Positions 11,480-22,675 of a stretch of DNA of 64,000 nt are shown here, in pieces. Source of the stretch: Incurvaria masculella (taxonomy: Eukaryota; Arthropoda; Insecta; Lepidoptera; Incurvariidae); NCBI GenBank assembly GCA_946894095.1, contig OX335657.1, positions 17,732,001 through 17,796,000 on the forward strand, in the 5' to 3' direction. The translations under genes were made by a program, and so were the position numbers. The first letter of the stretch is position 1; each line of letters begins with the position of its first letter. A model generated the notes under the pieces. It saw only the letters and a program-made list of their open reading frames with translations, searched no databases and had not been told where the DNA came from.

Positions 11480-11655
11480 AATAAATGTTTCACCTGGAAC
11501 ATTAGATCCTTCGGACATTTAAGAAGCACCTGCAGCCAGCCGGTCGGAATGGTTTTGCAGCCCCTATGAAAGTTTGAGAGCCCAATGCCGTCTTTGGACA
11601 CTATTGTGTAGCCAGCCAGGTAGGAACAGGGATGGGCAGACATTAAAAAAAAAAC
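11480..11655 (+). pseudogene. LINE 3' end fragment, degraded
   Basis: The plus strand around 11495-11570 reads like the C-terminus of a non-LTR RT (WNIRSFGHLRSTCSQPVGMV), parallel to NLGSFKHGVKKHLAGRHGF in the better copy at 12070. It is followed by a short 3' UTR and an A-run at ~11646. Both copies share the order AAGAAGCACCTG, GCCGGTCGG or GCCGGCATGG, then GTTTTGCAGCCCC or GTTTTCGCAGCCC, so they belong to one family. Confidence 0.55.
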
Positions 11656-11939
11656 AATCAGCCTAGCGCAGGACTTCCCGATAGCAAATTCTGACTCTGC
11701 CAATTTCGGCTACCTCTGTGAGGGCCTGCCGTATGCAATTTGTCGCGCTATAGATTAAAAAATATTTCCCCAGTTCAACATATTCGTGGGTATGGCCAGT
11801 CGCCAAGCGACCTGGCTCGTATATGTATTCCCAGAGAGCGCGATCCGCGGAGATAGGTTATAATTAAATGGCGCCGCGACCCCGCTCACTGTTTTGTCCT
11901 CTCATCGTGGTCGGTTGTACCGTCGTGGAATTCTAATGT

Positions 11940-12359
11940 AGTTTCCCGTCGCTCCATCGTAGCCTCAGATATAAAAAAGGACACCATTCCATGGATATAT
12001 CCACATCATACCAAATCCTTTTTTCCTCCGTCCCCTTTCTACCTGCGGTCAACGCGGAACAGGGAGAAAATGCACACATTCACAGTCGACATTCCAAAAA
12101 TAAGAACCCACCGATCTTCTAGATCCTTCATCTATAGGGTCGGAAAACTATGGAATAAACTCCCTTCCGATGTATTTCCCCCAAAGTACAACCTGGGGTC
12201 CTTCAAACATGGTGTGAAGAAGCACCTGGCCGGCCGGCATGGTTTTCGCAGCCCCCCTGTAAATTCGAAATCTCATGGGCGTCGTCGGGCACCTTAAGAT
12301 GTCCTGGCGTACGCCATATGCCGCGCTTAACATAAAAAAAAAAAAAATAAAAAAAAAAA
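11940..12359 (+). pseudogene. LINE ORF2 C-terminus with 3' UTR and A-tail
   Basis: An open frame runs from ~11945 through the Met at 12070 to a stop at 12295-12297. Its end, RSFIYRVGKLWNKLPSDVF followed by NLGSFKHGVKKHL, is the typical post-RT C-terminal region of jockey/CR1-like non-LTR retrotransposons. About 35 bp of 3' UTR follow, then an interrupted poly(A) at 12332-12359. Only the 3' tip is present, as expected for 5'-truncated LINE insertions. Confidence 0.75.
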
Positions 12360-14640
12360 TCGGAAATACTGATCAACTATCAATCCAATTGTTTCCACTA
12401 GGTTTAAGATATTCATTCATAGGATTATGGTGATGTAGACCCAACTTTTTGCCTAAATGATTTCTATTCATAGGTATAATTATTGTACGTGTGTGTCTTT
12501 GATGCACGTTCACCTTAAATATGTGCTCAGGCTTCTCACATGACCTCTTTCTTGCCAAAACGTCTGCGGCTATATTTGCGTAAGCCATTTATGCTATTGT
12601 TCGTTTCACTTGGGTTAGTAGTTTTAGAAAATTGACAACAACCGGGTTTGATGTAAGGGCGCCAGACGGCTGGATATTTATCTCGCTGGACATGTTTAAT
12701 ATTGTCTGTTGATTTTGATCCACAAATGTTCAATGTATACACTATCTGACGTCCTCTGCCTCTCGTTGTTGGAAACCAACACGAAGTCCGTATGCGGGCT
12801 TTTAATGAGATAAGGTAATTTGTGTGCGCTGCGCATGCGTTCCAGTGAACCGTTCGTTCCTTAGCATGGCCTTCTATCCACATTGCTAGTGTAACAGTCG
12901 TTTGCTTTCATGTAGTTTTACTATGAACAGATAAACGGCCTTAGAAAAATGTATCTATATCTTATAATGAGTTTTTCGGTTGTTTAAATCGATTATTTTA
13001 CCAATGGATTACGCCTAAGATTTTTGAACATGATAAAATATTTGCACTATTCGTATTTGTACATTAAAAGCAAAGAAATAATAAGCTTGCACGTTTTGCA
13101 GTTATCGAAATAAGGTGGACCGATACGTATATTCGTTGTATTCAAAGGGCATTTAACATCGATTGCTTACCACGCTTGGCGGTTTTACACAATCCACATG
13201 ATCAATCCACGAATACGCCCGGCCTCTTTCACAGTATGCCATCGATTGTAGAATTGCAGAATTTGCAACCACACGTTTGATACGTGAAAGCGCTATAACA
13301 TGTTCAAATAAATGCTGATTTGCTTAATGTTAGCCTGATTGAAGGCTAAATAGTTTATCGCGGACTGACAAGGACTACATTGTGTGTTCATGGGGACAAT
13401 CTCGCACCTTCTAACATCAACACGGTTTTAAATTCAATCTTACGGTTGGTCTTCACTGTTGAACTGGATGTAATAAAAAGTTGGAAAAAATGGTTTCAAG
13501 TGAATTTTGTTGTTGCACTAAAGCTATGACAATCCTTATTTGTATTGATCACTACTTGTGAAATAATATTGAGATTCTAACGTCTTGCGTATGTCTGTCT
13601 GTGCGATTATAACTTGAGAATCATTTACCCGATTTTGAACCTCATTGTAACTGCTTATAGCTTGATTCCAATCAATTATAGGCTACCTAACTTCGCGCTA
13701 AATTGCCTGAGGGCCGAGCAGTAGGGTTGAATATTAGAGGAGTCGTAAAAAGACTTTTGCGCGGGCGGAGCCACGAGCATGAATAATTCACACGTACCAT
13801 CAAACTACTGGGGAAGTTTTCGGAGTCGAATACAGCACAAAATATTAATATAGACAAGTATTACTAGGGAGACATGAATCCAGCCATGAGATGTGTAGAT
13901 AAGTAAAATTTTAAATTTACGCGCTTTGGTGTCATAAAACTAAACATACGCTCGTATTTTATCGCAAAATCAGAGACCTTAACAAAATAAAGTCCCGAAG
14001 AATAAAGACTATTTAAAATTCTCTCAGGCAATACTTACTATCATAATATGAATATGGCTGCACTCGAAATTTGCGCAGTCCCCTTAGGTTGCTGGATTTT
14101 GGGAAAAAATACTAATGATAAATTGTGGACTGTATTGCTGGCGCCCTCTAAAATACATTGCGACTGACCTGCTCTCCGCGCCAGTGGGTGTTCACGTCTC
14201 TCGCTGGAACCCGGCCCCGGGATTTGCTGGTGATGATTATGAGAAGGCGCCGCCGTGGCGATGCGCTGACTATAGATCACTCACTACTAGGCAAGCTTAG
14301 CATTCGCTGCAGACATCGAAGATAGGCAATAGAAACTCTATTTGGCTGCATTTCTCGAAGAATATGTACTCTCGCAGTGCATGAAAAAACGTGGCAGTCG
14401 AATGTGGTCAAACATTTCGTGGAATTACTCAAAATCGACGGAAAATGTGGGTAGTTCGCATTTGCATATTAAGGGCGCCAGAAATTCGAATTTGAAAATG
14501 AATGATTGAGAGATTTCTCAACATAATATTTGTTGTGAAATAAAATAATTTCAGTTCTTGCCACTGAAACGATTTTCGTTCAGCGATGGGTCATTCCGGC
14601 ACCAAAGAGAAATACATTCACATCCTAACTCCACAATTAG
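12360..14640. other. No gene recognised
   Basis: Several open frames exist (for example minus strand 12536-12883), but none carries a recognisable domain. TGGCGCCCTCTA near 14138 resembles the repeat at 26757 and 56437. Confidence 0.4.
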
Positions 14641-14654
14641 AAAACCCGCAATTC

Positions 14655-14935
14655 TCCGGAATGGCTATATATAATTTCACTCCGGAATGGTAATAATTTC
14701 GCTCCGAAATGGTTATAATTACTACGGAATGGTTACGCCTGAATGGACGGTGCACCGAAAACCCGTTAACATCCTGAACCGGATCCAGACTTTCATTGGG
14801 AACCAAACAAGTCATGCAGCTGGTTTCGGTAAAATTGTTGGGAAACATTCAAATGAGCGAAAAATAAACGTCGTGCGGCCTCCGCCTACATTCGGAATGG
14901 ATGATTTATAGCCGGAATGGATATGTTTTGATGAG
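14655..14935. repeat. GGAATGG motif cluster
   Basis: CCGGAATGG or a one-base variant recurs about eight times, first every ~25 bases (14657-14735), then more sparsely up to 14930. The spacers are AT-rich and not obviously homologous, so this is either a decayed short tandem repeat or chance. No protein meaning is seen. Confidence 0.3.
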
Positions 14936-15597
14936 GAATGTAAATGGGAATAGAAGTAGGTAAGGCTGGTCTTAGTGAAATAAAGAGCGTGTATTGCTTC
15001 TCGCTTCGTTCTCATAGCAAATTAAGTCCGCCTCCGAGAATGTCGTAAAATTATGCACGAGGTGTTATCTTCTACGCAAGTAAGGTTATTCCGAGTGTGA
15101 GCCGGTTTCGAATCATGATCCGGACTGTTCGCTTTACATGCGCGTTCATGTTTATTTGGTTCGGTAGTTTCAAAGTGGCGGCGAATATTCCATGTTCTAG
15201 TAAGGTCACCAAGATTTTCATGTCCAGTTCTTGCAGATTGATGTGCGTTAAAATTAACTTAATTGCTAAAAACCAAAAAACGCACGGCGTTGTAAGACTT
15301 CGAACCAGGTGGGTCTCCATGATCGTTGGTCAGTTGCATTTGCGCTTCTGCGGGCAAGCACGTTTCGCTTGGTTTACTTTTGGAGGAATCGTGGTTTCAT
15401 AGATCCTTAGTAGGTGCTGGGCTACCAAATGGGGGATTTCCGATCATAAAAGGTATACTTGTTTATTTGACGGTTCTGGCCGCGATATTACTTATTCTGG
15501 GGTTATGGGTTTCTGGGTTTTTGTTTACGTCACAATATATATTTAACATATTATACTTTCCAAAATCTTTGGAGTTCATTGTCCCTAATGTCATCGT
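14936..15597. other. No gene recognised
   Basis: A frame at 15326-15600 includes a hydrophobic stretch (ILVYLTVLAAILLILGLWV) but runs into the SINE-T head and matches nothing I know. I do not call it a gene. Confidence 0.4.
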
Positions 15598-15980
15598 AGC
15601 CTCAATGGCCCAGTGGCGCGACACTTCAGCGATCGCTCTCCGAAGTTAAGCAACGCTGGGTCCGGTCTGGTCTTAGATGGGTGACCATTCGACCGTTGAG
15701 AGAGGCTGGCCGTGGTTCGGATTCCACGTTAAACTGTAGGTCCTCTTCCTTACTTACTAGGTGGTAGGGTAAATCCCGCCCGGGTTGGTACCATCGCATT
15801 GGATGAACGATGGTCGAAGTGGCAATGAAAATTGTCCGTGTTTTCCGTCCAGTTCAATGTAGCCGTGCAATATAAGGAAGGTCCTGGCATGGCACCTAGT
15901 TCCCATGTGGTGTGTTGGGCTAATACCATGACAGAAAGTGTGGTATTAGCCATCCATATCCAGTCACATAAAAAAAAAAA
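15598..15980 (+). repeat. SINE-T, full length, 5S-type head
   Basis: The head starts GCCTCAATGGCCCAGTGGCG, where TGGCCCAGTGG matches a tRNA A box. It is followed by a 5S rRNA-like block: CCGAAGTTAAGCAACG (5S box A), TTAGATGGG (intermediate element) and GGGTGACC (box C). Next comes TGGTTCGGATTCC, close to a tRNA B box, then the family body, the AAGGAAGGTCCTGGCATGG tail with its 11-bp hairpin, and poly(A). ATCGTA flanks both sides, giving a likely 6-bp target duplication. It has every mark of a Pol III retroposon. The head type recalls the 5S/tRNA chimeric SINEs described from Helicoverpa. Confidence 0.92.
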
Positions 15981-17363
15981 TCGTACGCTAACCCCACAAA
16001 AAAACCTACAGACAGGTAAACTTACAACGTTTCGGTCAGTCGGTTTAGCAAACTCAAACAAGTACGAAACGAAAAACCCGGGTGTGCAAGTACCCTTACC
16101 ATGCTTGTCTGTTATGAATATATCTTGTGTAAAAAATACTTCCTCCCTACACATTATTGTTAATACCTGCACATAAAATGTACGTGGATGACTATTTTTA
16201 AGGCGTACAACCAAAAGTTATGTCCCTTTTTTGCTCCAAATAGGCAACGTACTCCGCTAACACCCTGTCAAATACCTTTTTAACATTGACACCAATGGAG
16301 ATTGCACAAGTATTACGCACTCTTAGGTTTATATTCAAATATACATAAGAATGTACAGTCGTTTGCTCTCAATTGTATACACTGGAAAAAGAAGGAATCC
16401 CTAAGTCCCTTTTACTCTATGGTTGACGTCAGCATGACAGAAAGAGATACCAAATTTGTCTCTATTTCCGGTGTATAGATTTCAGACGAAACGACTGTAC
16501 CAACGGAATAAATATTATTGACCAACAATTCATTATTATATTCAAGTTGGAATGTTTTACTTCTAAATGTGGACTGGTTACTTGCAAAAGGGTCGGATAC
16601 ATTGAATTGTACGTTATTACTTGCTATTATCCACCGGGCCTCACGTTCACTTAGAAAAGGTACATACAACTGAAGTATGTAAGTAGGTTATTGCTAATGA
16701 TAGCGAGTCAAAGCAGACTGACTGGTGTCGATAACTATTCAAATTTCGACCTCGCCGTAAAATATGTGCCAAAGTACGATAGCGTATTACTCGTAATTCC
16801 GAGGCATTATCAAGTTATTATCGCGTTGTAGTTTATTTTTAGATTCGGTTTGTACTGTGCGAGCGGTACTCAGCTGTGTGCCGCCTCGTCCGGCTAATTT
16901 TAGCAGTTCGTTTCCTTGTAGATATTGAGATGGAAATAGATGTCAACGCATTGACTTGTTTATGGTCAACGGATTTGTGTTGCTCCAATTCGGTGAACGC
17001 TTTCGTTCTATAAGTACTCTAATTATTACTTCTATTTTCTTCCATTTCATTTCTTTAATTATGTAAAAGTATTGTTACTTTTCTAGTGTATTTTAATGCT
17101 TTTAAACATTTATACGCATACGTAGAAAAATAAAAAGTAATTAAAAAAAGTGTTTACGCTGCTGGGTCGGATATGTTTGGGACCCCCCTTGTATATCTTA
17201 TATTATTATGCTAACCCTGGAAATCACTATGGTTGGAAGCGATGCATCAGGTATTAAAAATAATATGGGTATTACAATCTTTAATATAAATAAGTGTGGA
17301 CATGTAATACTTGCTGTATAATGTTACCGACCTAATATTGAGAAGGAAGCAAAGCCAGAAGTA
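15981..17363. other. No gene recognised
   Basis: The minus-strand frame at 16412-16669 is open for 85 codons but has no recognisable domain. Nothing else is supported. Confidence 0.45.
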
Positions 17364-17475
17364 TGTTTTCATTGCCGCTTCAACCATGGATTCATCCAAT
17401 GCGGTGGTACAAACCCGAGCGGGCTTAACCCTGCCACCTAGGAGGGGAAGGGGACCTACAGTTTTACAGTCAATG
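17364..17475 (-). repeat. SINE-T body fragment
   Basis: TTTTCATTGCCGCTTC, CATCCAATGCGGTGGTAC, CCGAGCGGGCTTAACCC and GGGGACCTACAGTTTTAC are the middle of the SINE-T body in reverse. Head and tail are both absent. Confidence 0.75.
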
Positions 17476-17908
17476 CAGTTGCAAGGTCTAAGTCTAATTT
17501 ACTGATTTTTTTAAGTTATTCATTTGAGGTTACCCAACGACTGACATCGAACGTTGACATCTGCATTCAATCATTGTTATCAAATTTAATTCGAAAACAA
17601 AAATTGGTTGTGACATACATCGAAAGCAGGATGAGAATTGTTATTAAGTTGATTTTAATAAAATACTTTATTATTATTGAAAAAGAACCTATGCGTTCAT
17701 CCAGGTAATAAACTATCTACAGGGTGTCGTAACCGGCAGTACATTAAATTTGGGAAATGATTATTAGGATTGAAACAAACAAAAAAGTTAAATAACTTTT
17801 TGCTTAATATCCTCTAAATAAAAAGTTAGACTTTCCATACAAAGTAATTCAATAATTTAGTCTAAAAAGAATCTAATGGTCTGTAAGAACGTGGAAGTGT
17901 TGTGTGTA
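17476..17908. other. No gene recognised
   Basis: AT-rich spacer between two SINE-T pieces of the same orientation. It may be an insertion that split one older SINE-T, but the order of the pieces (body before tail on the plus strand) argues for two separate fragments. Confidence 0.35.
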
Positions 17909-17992
17909 CGTGGACATGGATGGCTAATGTGATATCATGCCATTAGCCTGATATGCCATGTGGGATCTAGGTTCCATGCCAAGACCTTCCTT
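17909..17992 (-). repeat. SINE-T tail fragment
   Basis: TGGACATGGATGGCTAATG, CATTAGCC, GCCATGTGGGATCTAGG and CATGCCAAGACCTTCCTTA are the terminal ~85 bp of the family in reverse, diverged in the hairpin loop. Confidence 0.75.
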
Positions 17993-17999
17993 AACCAAC

Positions 18000-18341
18000 C
18001 AAACATTCCTTATCAAATTACACTAAACAAAAACATAAATTAAAAAAATTATATATCTCGGTAACTAGACAACGTTACCCTCAACGCTAGCCTCAAAGTC
18101 CAAAAACCTTTGCATGTATCGAAACCTCAAGTCGAAACAGTTTAAAGAAGGTGGGAAGGTGTCTCCCGTCCTAGTGGGTCTGTTCAAATCTGGCTAGAGC
18201 AATAACAATAAATCAACCGCTGGAGCGGAGGCGACACAGCGCAGAGAGGCCGCCACTATAGCAATAGAGCCCGCACCTGTGGCGTGCGTGCCGTCTCTCT
18301 GCGACGAACCACTGCTCGTGTTTGGTGATATTTGCTGAGGT
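18000..18341. other. GC-rich patch with inverted repeat
   Basis: Between 18160 and 18335 the sequence becomes GC- and CpG-rich. CGCAGAGAGGC at 18241 faces GCCGTCTCTCTGCG near 18289, giving a possible hairpin of about 10-11 bp. This could be part of an unknown MITE or a non-coding exon; there is no open frame of note. Confidence 0.3.
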
Positions 18342-18700
18342 CTGAGCCGGTAGTCTTAGTTCTCACCTAAATTGGCGTTTACTTAACTTCGAAGTTCCGT
18401 AAAAATGTCAATCTCCATACAAGTTTTTACTAGATATTCTTTGGTTTTACTTCTTCAAGCTGTCAAAGTCAAACTCGGACTTCCAATTTGTAACTAAACA
18501 CGGAGTGGACGTAAACGGCAACGTCGACGTATTTACGGCAACGTTGAGTAAGCTGTCAAATCAAGCTCGGACTGGCAAATGTTAGTTCGCTTAACGCCCA
18601 CTGCGCGCGCTCTTCAATTTCTCCATACATTTGATAACGCCAGTCGATCGGTTTGCCGTAACGCCAATTTAGGTGACAACTGAGACTTCGGGTACGGATA
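18342..18700. repeat. MITE-1 copy b
   Basis: CTGAGCCGGTAGTCTTAG, then TTCTCACCTAAATTGGCG at the left, and AACGCCAATTTAGGTGACAA at the right. The left arm diverges after TTTAC, where the usual GGCAAACCGATCG block is replaced. The interior is nearly identical to copies a and d, including GGCAACGTCGACGTATTTAC. The intact right arm keeps CGATCGGTTTGCCG. Confidence 0.85.
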
Positions 18701-19498
18701 TCATGGCCGAAATGCAACTGTCGCTTTATTGTTTTTATTTTTATCCTTAATATGATTGTTCTATTTATGGACTGAAAAGGGTCATACGGAGGGTCTGTTA
18801 CGTTTTGTAGATCCTATACTTATACGTCAATTTTACACGTGAAAATATCCACGTCCGCCAAAAAAAAAAGTTGAATTTATTTAATAGGGATATGATCCAA
18901 AAGAAAAAAGGTTTCTTGCCAAATTTAAAGCAAAAATCGTACTAATTAAAAAAACATCCTTCCAATAAATTTGATGTGTAACTTGAACGATTTTTTTCAA
19001 GCCGTTTAATATCATCCACTTTGCATGATTCAAATATGCCAAGGAATACTTGGTTAACTTTTGGACCATAAGCCCGTTAACACAATTAGGTAGGTATTCA
19101 TAGTTCATGATTTGTAACCCCAAGTAAGCAACTTTACTAAGCAACTAGTAGGTACTTTCGCAAGTTTAACGTTAGCATGTTCGTGATAAATTCGTCATGG
19201 ATGCTTTGGCCCTTTCGCTGTACGAGGAATTCTCGACCGGTTTGAACAGAACCAACTTAACCTAAGCTCAAACATTCCTATATTCGCCTCTCCCTGTCTC
19301 ATTTCATTATATCGTAAGTTTTTTTTATTGATACAGCTATATATACACTGTACACCCGAATTTTAGTTAAGTATTATTTGTTTCTCGGTATTGGTCAAAA
19401 TCTCACACGAGAATCTTATTCTTACTTTATTGATAAGGCTGCTCTGAAACCATTATACTCTTAAGTTTCTGTAGGTGGTAGCATTTAAAGGGATATGT
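18701..19498. other. No gene recognised
   Basis: 19445-19490 carries the small repeat shared with 2590-2640. The 87-codon minus-strand frame at 18881-19144 has no recognised domain. Confidence 0.4.
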
Positions 19499-20022
19499 AA
19501 CTATGTGATCAGCTCACTGTAGTAGTGATCAAACCAAGCGCGAAGTGTTTCACAGTGTTTTGTTGCCACTGGAGCAGTGCATCGCTTTATGGTCCTTGCT
19601 TACGGTGACACTCGGATCGGGTTATCTTTCCCTAAAATATGGTTAAGAGAGGTGATGGCTGTGCCCGGTGTGATGCTCATAAACGGGTGCTGTTTGTGGG
19701 GACTGGCCTGCTCCAATTGGCAACATGTTAGTTGTTTGGGATAGTTTTTGCAAATAAAACTATATTTGTCATGAACTGTTGCATACGGCCAGAATTGTTA
19801 ATTTTCGTGAATTGATGTTATGTTAATTTAGTGTTTTTGTAAAAAAAAATTGACAAACTCTTTTGTAAATTTCAAATTAATAGTCGTTAAAAAAAAACAG
19901 CGGAGTTTCTTGCCAGTTCTTCTTCGCTGTGTTTTGTTTTGCTGAACTAGTCAATGTTAAAATATGACAAATCCGAGTGCAGTGTACTGTCCGTCTATGG
20001 ATGATGAATAAACAATACAATA
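19499..20022 (+). repeat. Rep-F copy 2
   Basis: Runs from AACTATGTGATCAGCTCAC through TTCACAGTGTTTTGTTGCC, AGAGAGGTGATGGCTGTGCC and CAGTGTACTGTCCGTC to GATGAATAAACAATAC and an AT-rich tail. The two copies are about 80% alike by eye and lie in inverse orientation 11 kb apart. Fragments of the same 3' end occur at 33165-33222 and 48425-48465. Confidence 0.8.
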
Positions 20023-20034
20023 CTACAATATAGA

Positions 20035-20140
20035 CGTACTAGCTTCGTTACCGGGCCCCACGCGGGCAATATAATAATAATAATAATAATAATTGTTTAT
20101 TTAGGTGCATAGTCCCAATCAATCCGGGATAAAAGTAGCC
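20035..20140. repeat. (AAT)n tract beside a Helitron-like end
   Basis: An ATA/AAT array of about 22 bp at 20071-20092 is preceded by ACTAGCTTCG and CACGCGGGC. Read in reverse these give a GC-rich stretch ending CTAGT, as at the 3' end of lepidopteran Helitron-like repeats. GGGATAAAAGTAGCCTATT follows, a phrase common in such elements. Only this fragment is present. Confidence 0.4.
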
Positions 20141-20275
20141 TATTCTAGCTCATAATATCGCGTAGAATTTGCTGTGATGCTGCCTGAAAGAATATCAAAC
20201 CGACATAAATTATATAAATATAAATTATATATGCTAGCAAGCAAGCCACATTCGATATCGATGTTACAATGCCTA

Positions 20276-20980
20276 AACCTGGTTTTCACCAAGTGCTGAT
20301 GTATTTTAATCGACACTTAAGGTGGCCCAACCCGGCGGGACTAACTCATTCGCGGGTACGGTACAAAACCGTGCTGTCGCGCTCTGGGACCTTCTATGTT
20401 TCAAAGAAAAAGACAGGCTCCGTGATGAGGAGGATGCTAAATGTCCACAATAAAGACAATGTGCATAGTGTATGATTTGGTAAGATTTACGAAAATTTGT
20501 ATTACAAAACGACTTATACCTAAAAGTAAACCACGACCGCTGTAGTCCAAAATCTAACAGAAACCAAATAGATTATAAATCTTGATTAAATAAGCTATGT
20601 CTGATGACTAATATTTTTAAGATGTTCTTACTTTATCATAGCGTAATCCACCTCCAAAATTATTGTATAAAACGCGCGAAAATTGGAACTTTCGGACCTT
20701 ATAACTTAGAAACAAAACACAATTGTACAATGCCAACGGTCATCAGACATCTAGTTCGATCAAATAAAGCTATTTTGAGCTAAATTTTGGATCTCTGACA
20801 AGAAATATGGGCGTGATCTTCTTTCCCCTTTTGTATGGGGATATGAGCGGGATGGGCCACCTTAAAGGGCCTTTATTACTAAAATGCTGATTACCTTGTA
20901 CTGGCATTGATTGAAAGCTGCTAAGAAAGGCCCTTTCAGTGTCGAATAAAATGAAAAAGCACTTGGTGAAAATCAGGCTT
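20276..20980. repeat. MITE-3 copy 1, split by MITE-2
   Basis: The left end is ACCTGGTTTTCACCAAGTGC and the right end is its near-inverse, GCACTTGGTGAAAATCAGGC. The inner arms continue as TCGACACTTAA(A)GGGCC on the left and GGCCCTTTCAGTGTCGA on the right. A complete MITE-2 sits at the TTAA in the left arm; removing it and one TTAA restores a contiguous arm, matching the uninterrupted copy at 36882. The arms are ~60 bp and the element is ~160 bp without the insertion. Confidence 0.85.
20321..20861 (+). repeat. MITE-2 copy 2, complete, with TTAA duplication
   Basis: Bounded by TTAA at 20317-20320 and 20862-20865. Ends GGTGGCCCAACCCG and CGGGATGGGCCACC are inverted over ~15 bp. The interior includes a TTTCAAAGAAAAAGACAGG block, ATTTGGTAAGATTTACG and TTCCCCTTTTGTATGGGG, with no coding capacity. 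TTAA targeting is typical of piggyBac-type transposases, although the terminal bases differ from the usual piggyBac CCY start. Confidence 0.88.
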
Positions 20981-21033
20981 ATATTAAGATTTACATGTGA
21001 CTTTGTTTGTATTTCCTAAAGTAAATAAATAAA

Positions 21034-21208
21034 TACTGTCATGATATTAGCCCTGTGCCTTTCTTATATTGCAAGGCTCCATTGGACTGGATGGTAGGTA
21101 AACACGGACAATTTTCATTGCCACTTCGACTATCAACCCTAACGTCTGAATGAAAGGGGAACTACAGTTTTACGTGGAATCCGAAGCACGGCCAGCCTCA
21201 AAATGGAC
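21034..21208 (-). repeat. SINE-T fragment with internal deletion
   Basis: TGTCATGATATTAGCCC is followed directly by TTTCTTATATTGC, so the CCACATGGGAACTAGG block is missing. It continues through ATTTTCATTGCCACTTCGAC, a shortened body, and GTGGAATCCGAAGCACGGCC with the start of the head (AGCCTC). The 5S-like part is absent. Confidence 0.75.
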
Positions 21209-21727
21209 ATGGATGGAGCGAATTAATTCAATAATCACCCAAATCTCACAAAGCTAGGTCTGATAAACATACGTGTGGCTCAACACAAAGCATTCCCGCC
21301 AACTCGCGGAGCTATTTTTATCTCAGCTCGGTTTGATAAGAGCGATTGAGACTTGTCCAGCCCGCATAACCGGTTCGCGTGTTTTGAGCGTATTAAGGAA
21401 AACGGTCGCTTACATACACGTACTTACGAGCTACCGATATTTTCTAAATCCTTTTTTTCTGCTACATAGCCTTTATGTCTACAAACAGTTTATTAACGAA
21501 AAAAAAACAAGCCGTCAAAATATCTTCTAACTGAACCATAATAAGAACGCGGAGCGCAAAGCAGCGCCGCGCACGAACGTTCATGCGGGCGAGTTCATAA
21601 ACAAAATGTCTTCGCTACTCGATAGTAGATGGCGTTGCTAGTTACATGACTTGCCAAACAATAAGGATTTGTACCCATGTAGTCAGAAAGTTACATTTTA
21701 TCTTTGTTCGTATTATTCTGGATGATG
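21209..21727. other. No gene recognised
   Basis: GATGGCGTTGCTAG near 21630 recalls the short repeat at 26757. No exon is supported. Confidence 0.4.
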
Positions 21728-21830
21728 ACATTAGGGTCCTGGCATGGAATGTCATTCTTTCGGGACGGGAATGCGTATTGGTATTGAATTGTGGTATTAG
21801 CGATATATGTCCAGGTATATGAATAAAATA
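21728..21830 (+). repeat. SINE-T tail, strongly diverged
   Basis: TAGGGTCCTGGCATGG, GTGGTATTAGCGATATATG and GTCCAGGTATATGAATAAA mark the tail and A-rich end. The middle is rearranged. Confidence 0.5.
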
Positions 21831-21917
21831 TATGAGTAATATACATAATTTAATTTAAACTACTATACAACAATATGTGAAATTTCCAGATCATCCAAAT
21901 AAGATACAATTTCAAAG

Positions 21918-22293
21918 TTTTTTTTTTATGGAACTATATATGGATGGATAATACCGAAATGACCGTCCGATATTAGCTTAACACACCACATGGGAACTAA
22001 TTGCCATGCCAGGACCTTCCTTATATTGCTCGGCTTAATTTAAATGGATGTAAAACACGGACAGGTTTCATTTCCGCTTCGATCATCGTTCATTCAATGC
22101 GTTGGTACCAGCCGGGGCGGGATTAACCCTACCACCTGGTAAGTAAGGAAGGGAACCTACAGTTTTACGTAGAATTCGAACCACGGCCAGCCTCAACGGT
22201 TGAAAATGGTCACCCATCCAGAACCTAACCACGCTCCGAGTTGCTTCCCCAGCTTTTCGAATCGCAAGGCAACGCACACTGAGCTACCGAGGC
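21918..22293 (-). repeat. SINE-T with a third head type
   Basis: The tail and body are standard. Read in reverse, the head begins GCCTCGGTAGCTCAGTG, where TAGCTCAGTG matches a tRNA A box. It continues with a stretch not found in the other copies, then AGGTTCTGGATGGGTGACC, retaining only the 5S intermediate element and box C, then GTGGTTCGAATTC, an almost canonical B box. The 5S box A phrase is replaced by GGAAGCAACTCGG. This is therefore an intermediate or recombinant between tRNA-type and 5S-type heads. Confidence 0.85.
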
Positions 22294-22675
22294 TGACAAT
22301 GTGTGAGAGGCTGACAAGGAGGTCAGATGTGTGGGGTAATGGGAACAGGTGCAAAGGGAAAGATAATTTGTGCTCCGTGGTTTTATCAAAAAAGAAGCTC
22401 GATAAACTGCAAACAACTAAGAAAATATGCTTCAATAGTAGTATATTGAGTACGTATATTTCGAAAAATTACAAAAATCTTCTGTTTGTTTCAGAAATTA
22501 TAATTTTGTAGATTTTTTCTTTCGGCGACATCCAATCAGCATCCGAATACGATTTTTTAAATTTGAAAAGAGGTATGCTTTCTTTGTTGTCTTGTTTCTT
22601 TGTAGCTTGCTCTTACAGTAAATTTAAAGGTATATATTCGATTTTGTTTAATAAAAAAAAATTAACAAAAAAAAT
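22294..22675. other. No gene recognised
   Basis: AT-rich, with no feature supported. Confidence 0.45.

Noticed and set aside
15326..15649. Small membrane protein with a hydrophobic segment
   Set aside because: The frame ends inside a SINE head and the hydrophobicity is as expected from T-rich DNA; no homology recognised.
15620..15700. 5S rRNA gene
   Set aside because: Only the internal promoter core is conserved; the 5S ends are missing and the sequence is embedded in a retroposon with poly(A). The same holds at 34621, 44706 and 46480.
16412..16669. 85-codon minus-strand frame
   Set aside because: No recognisable domain, no splice or promoter context; left as unassigned.
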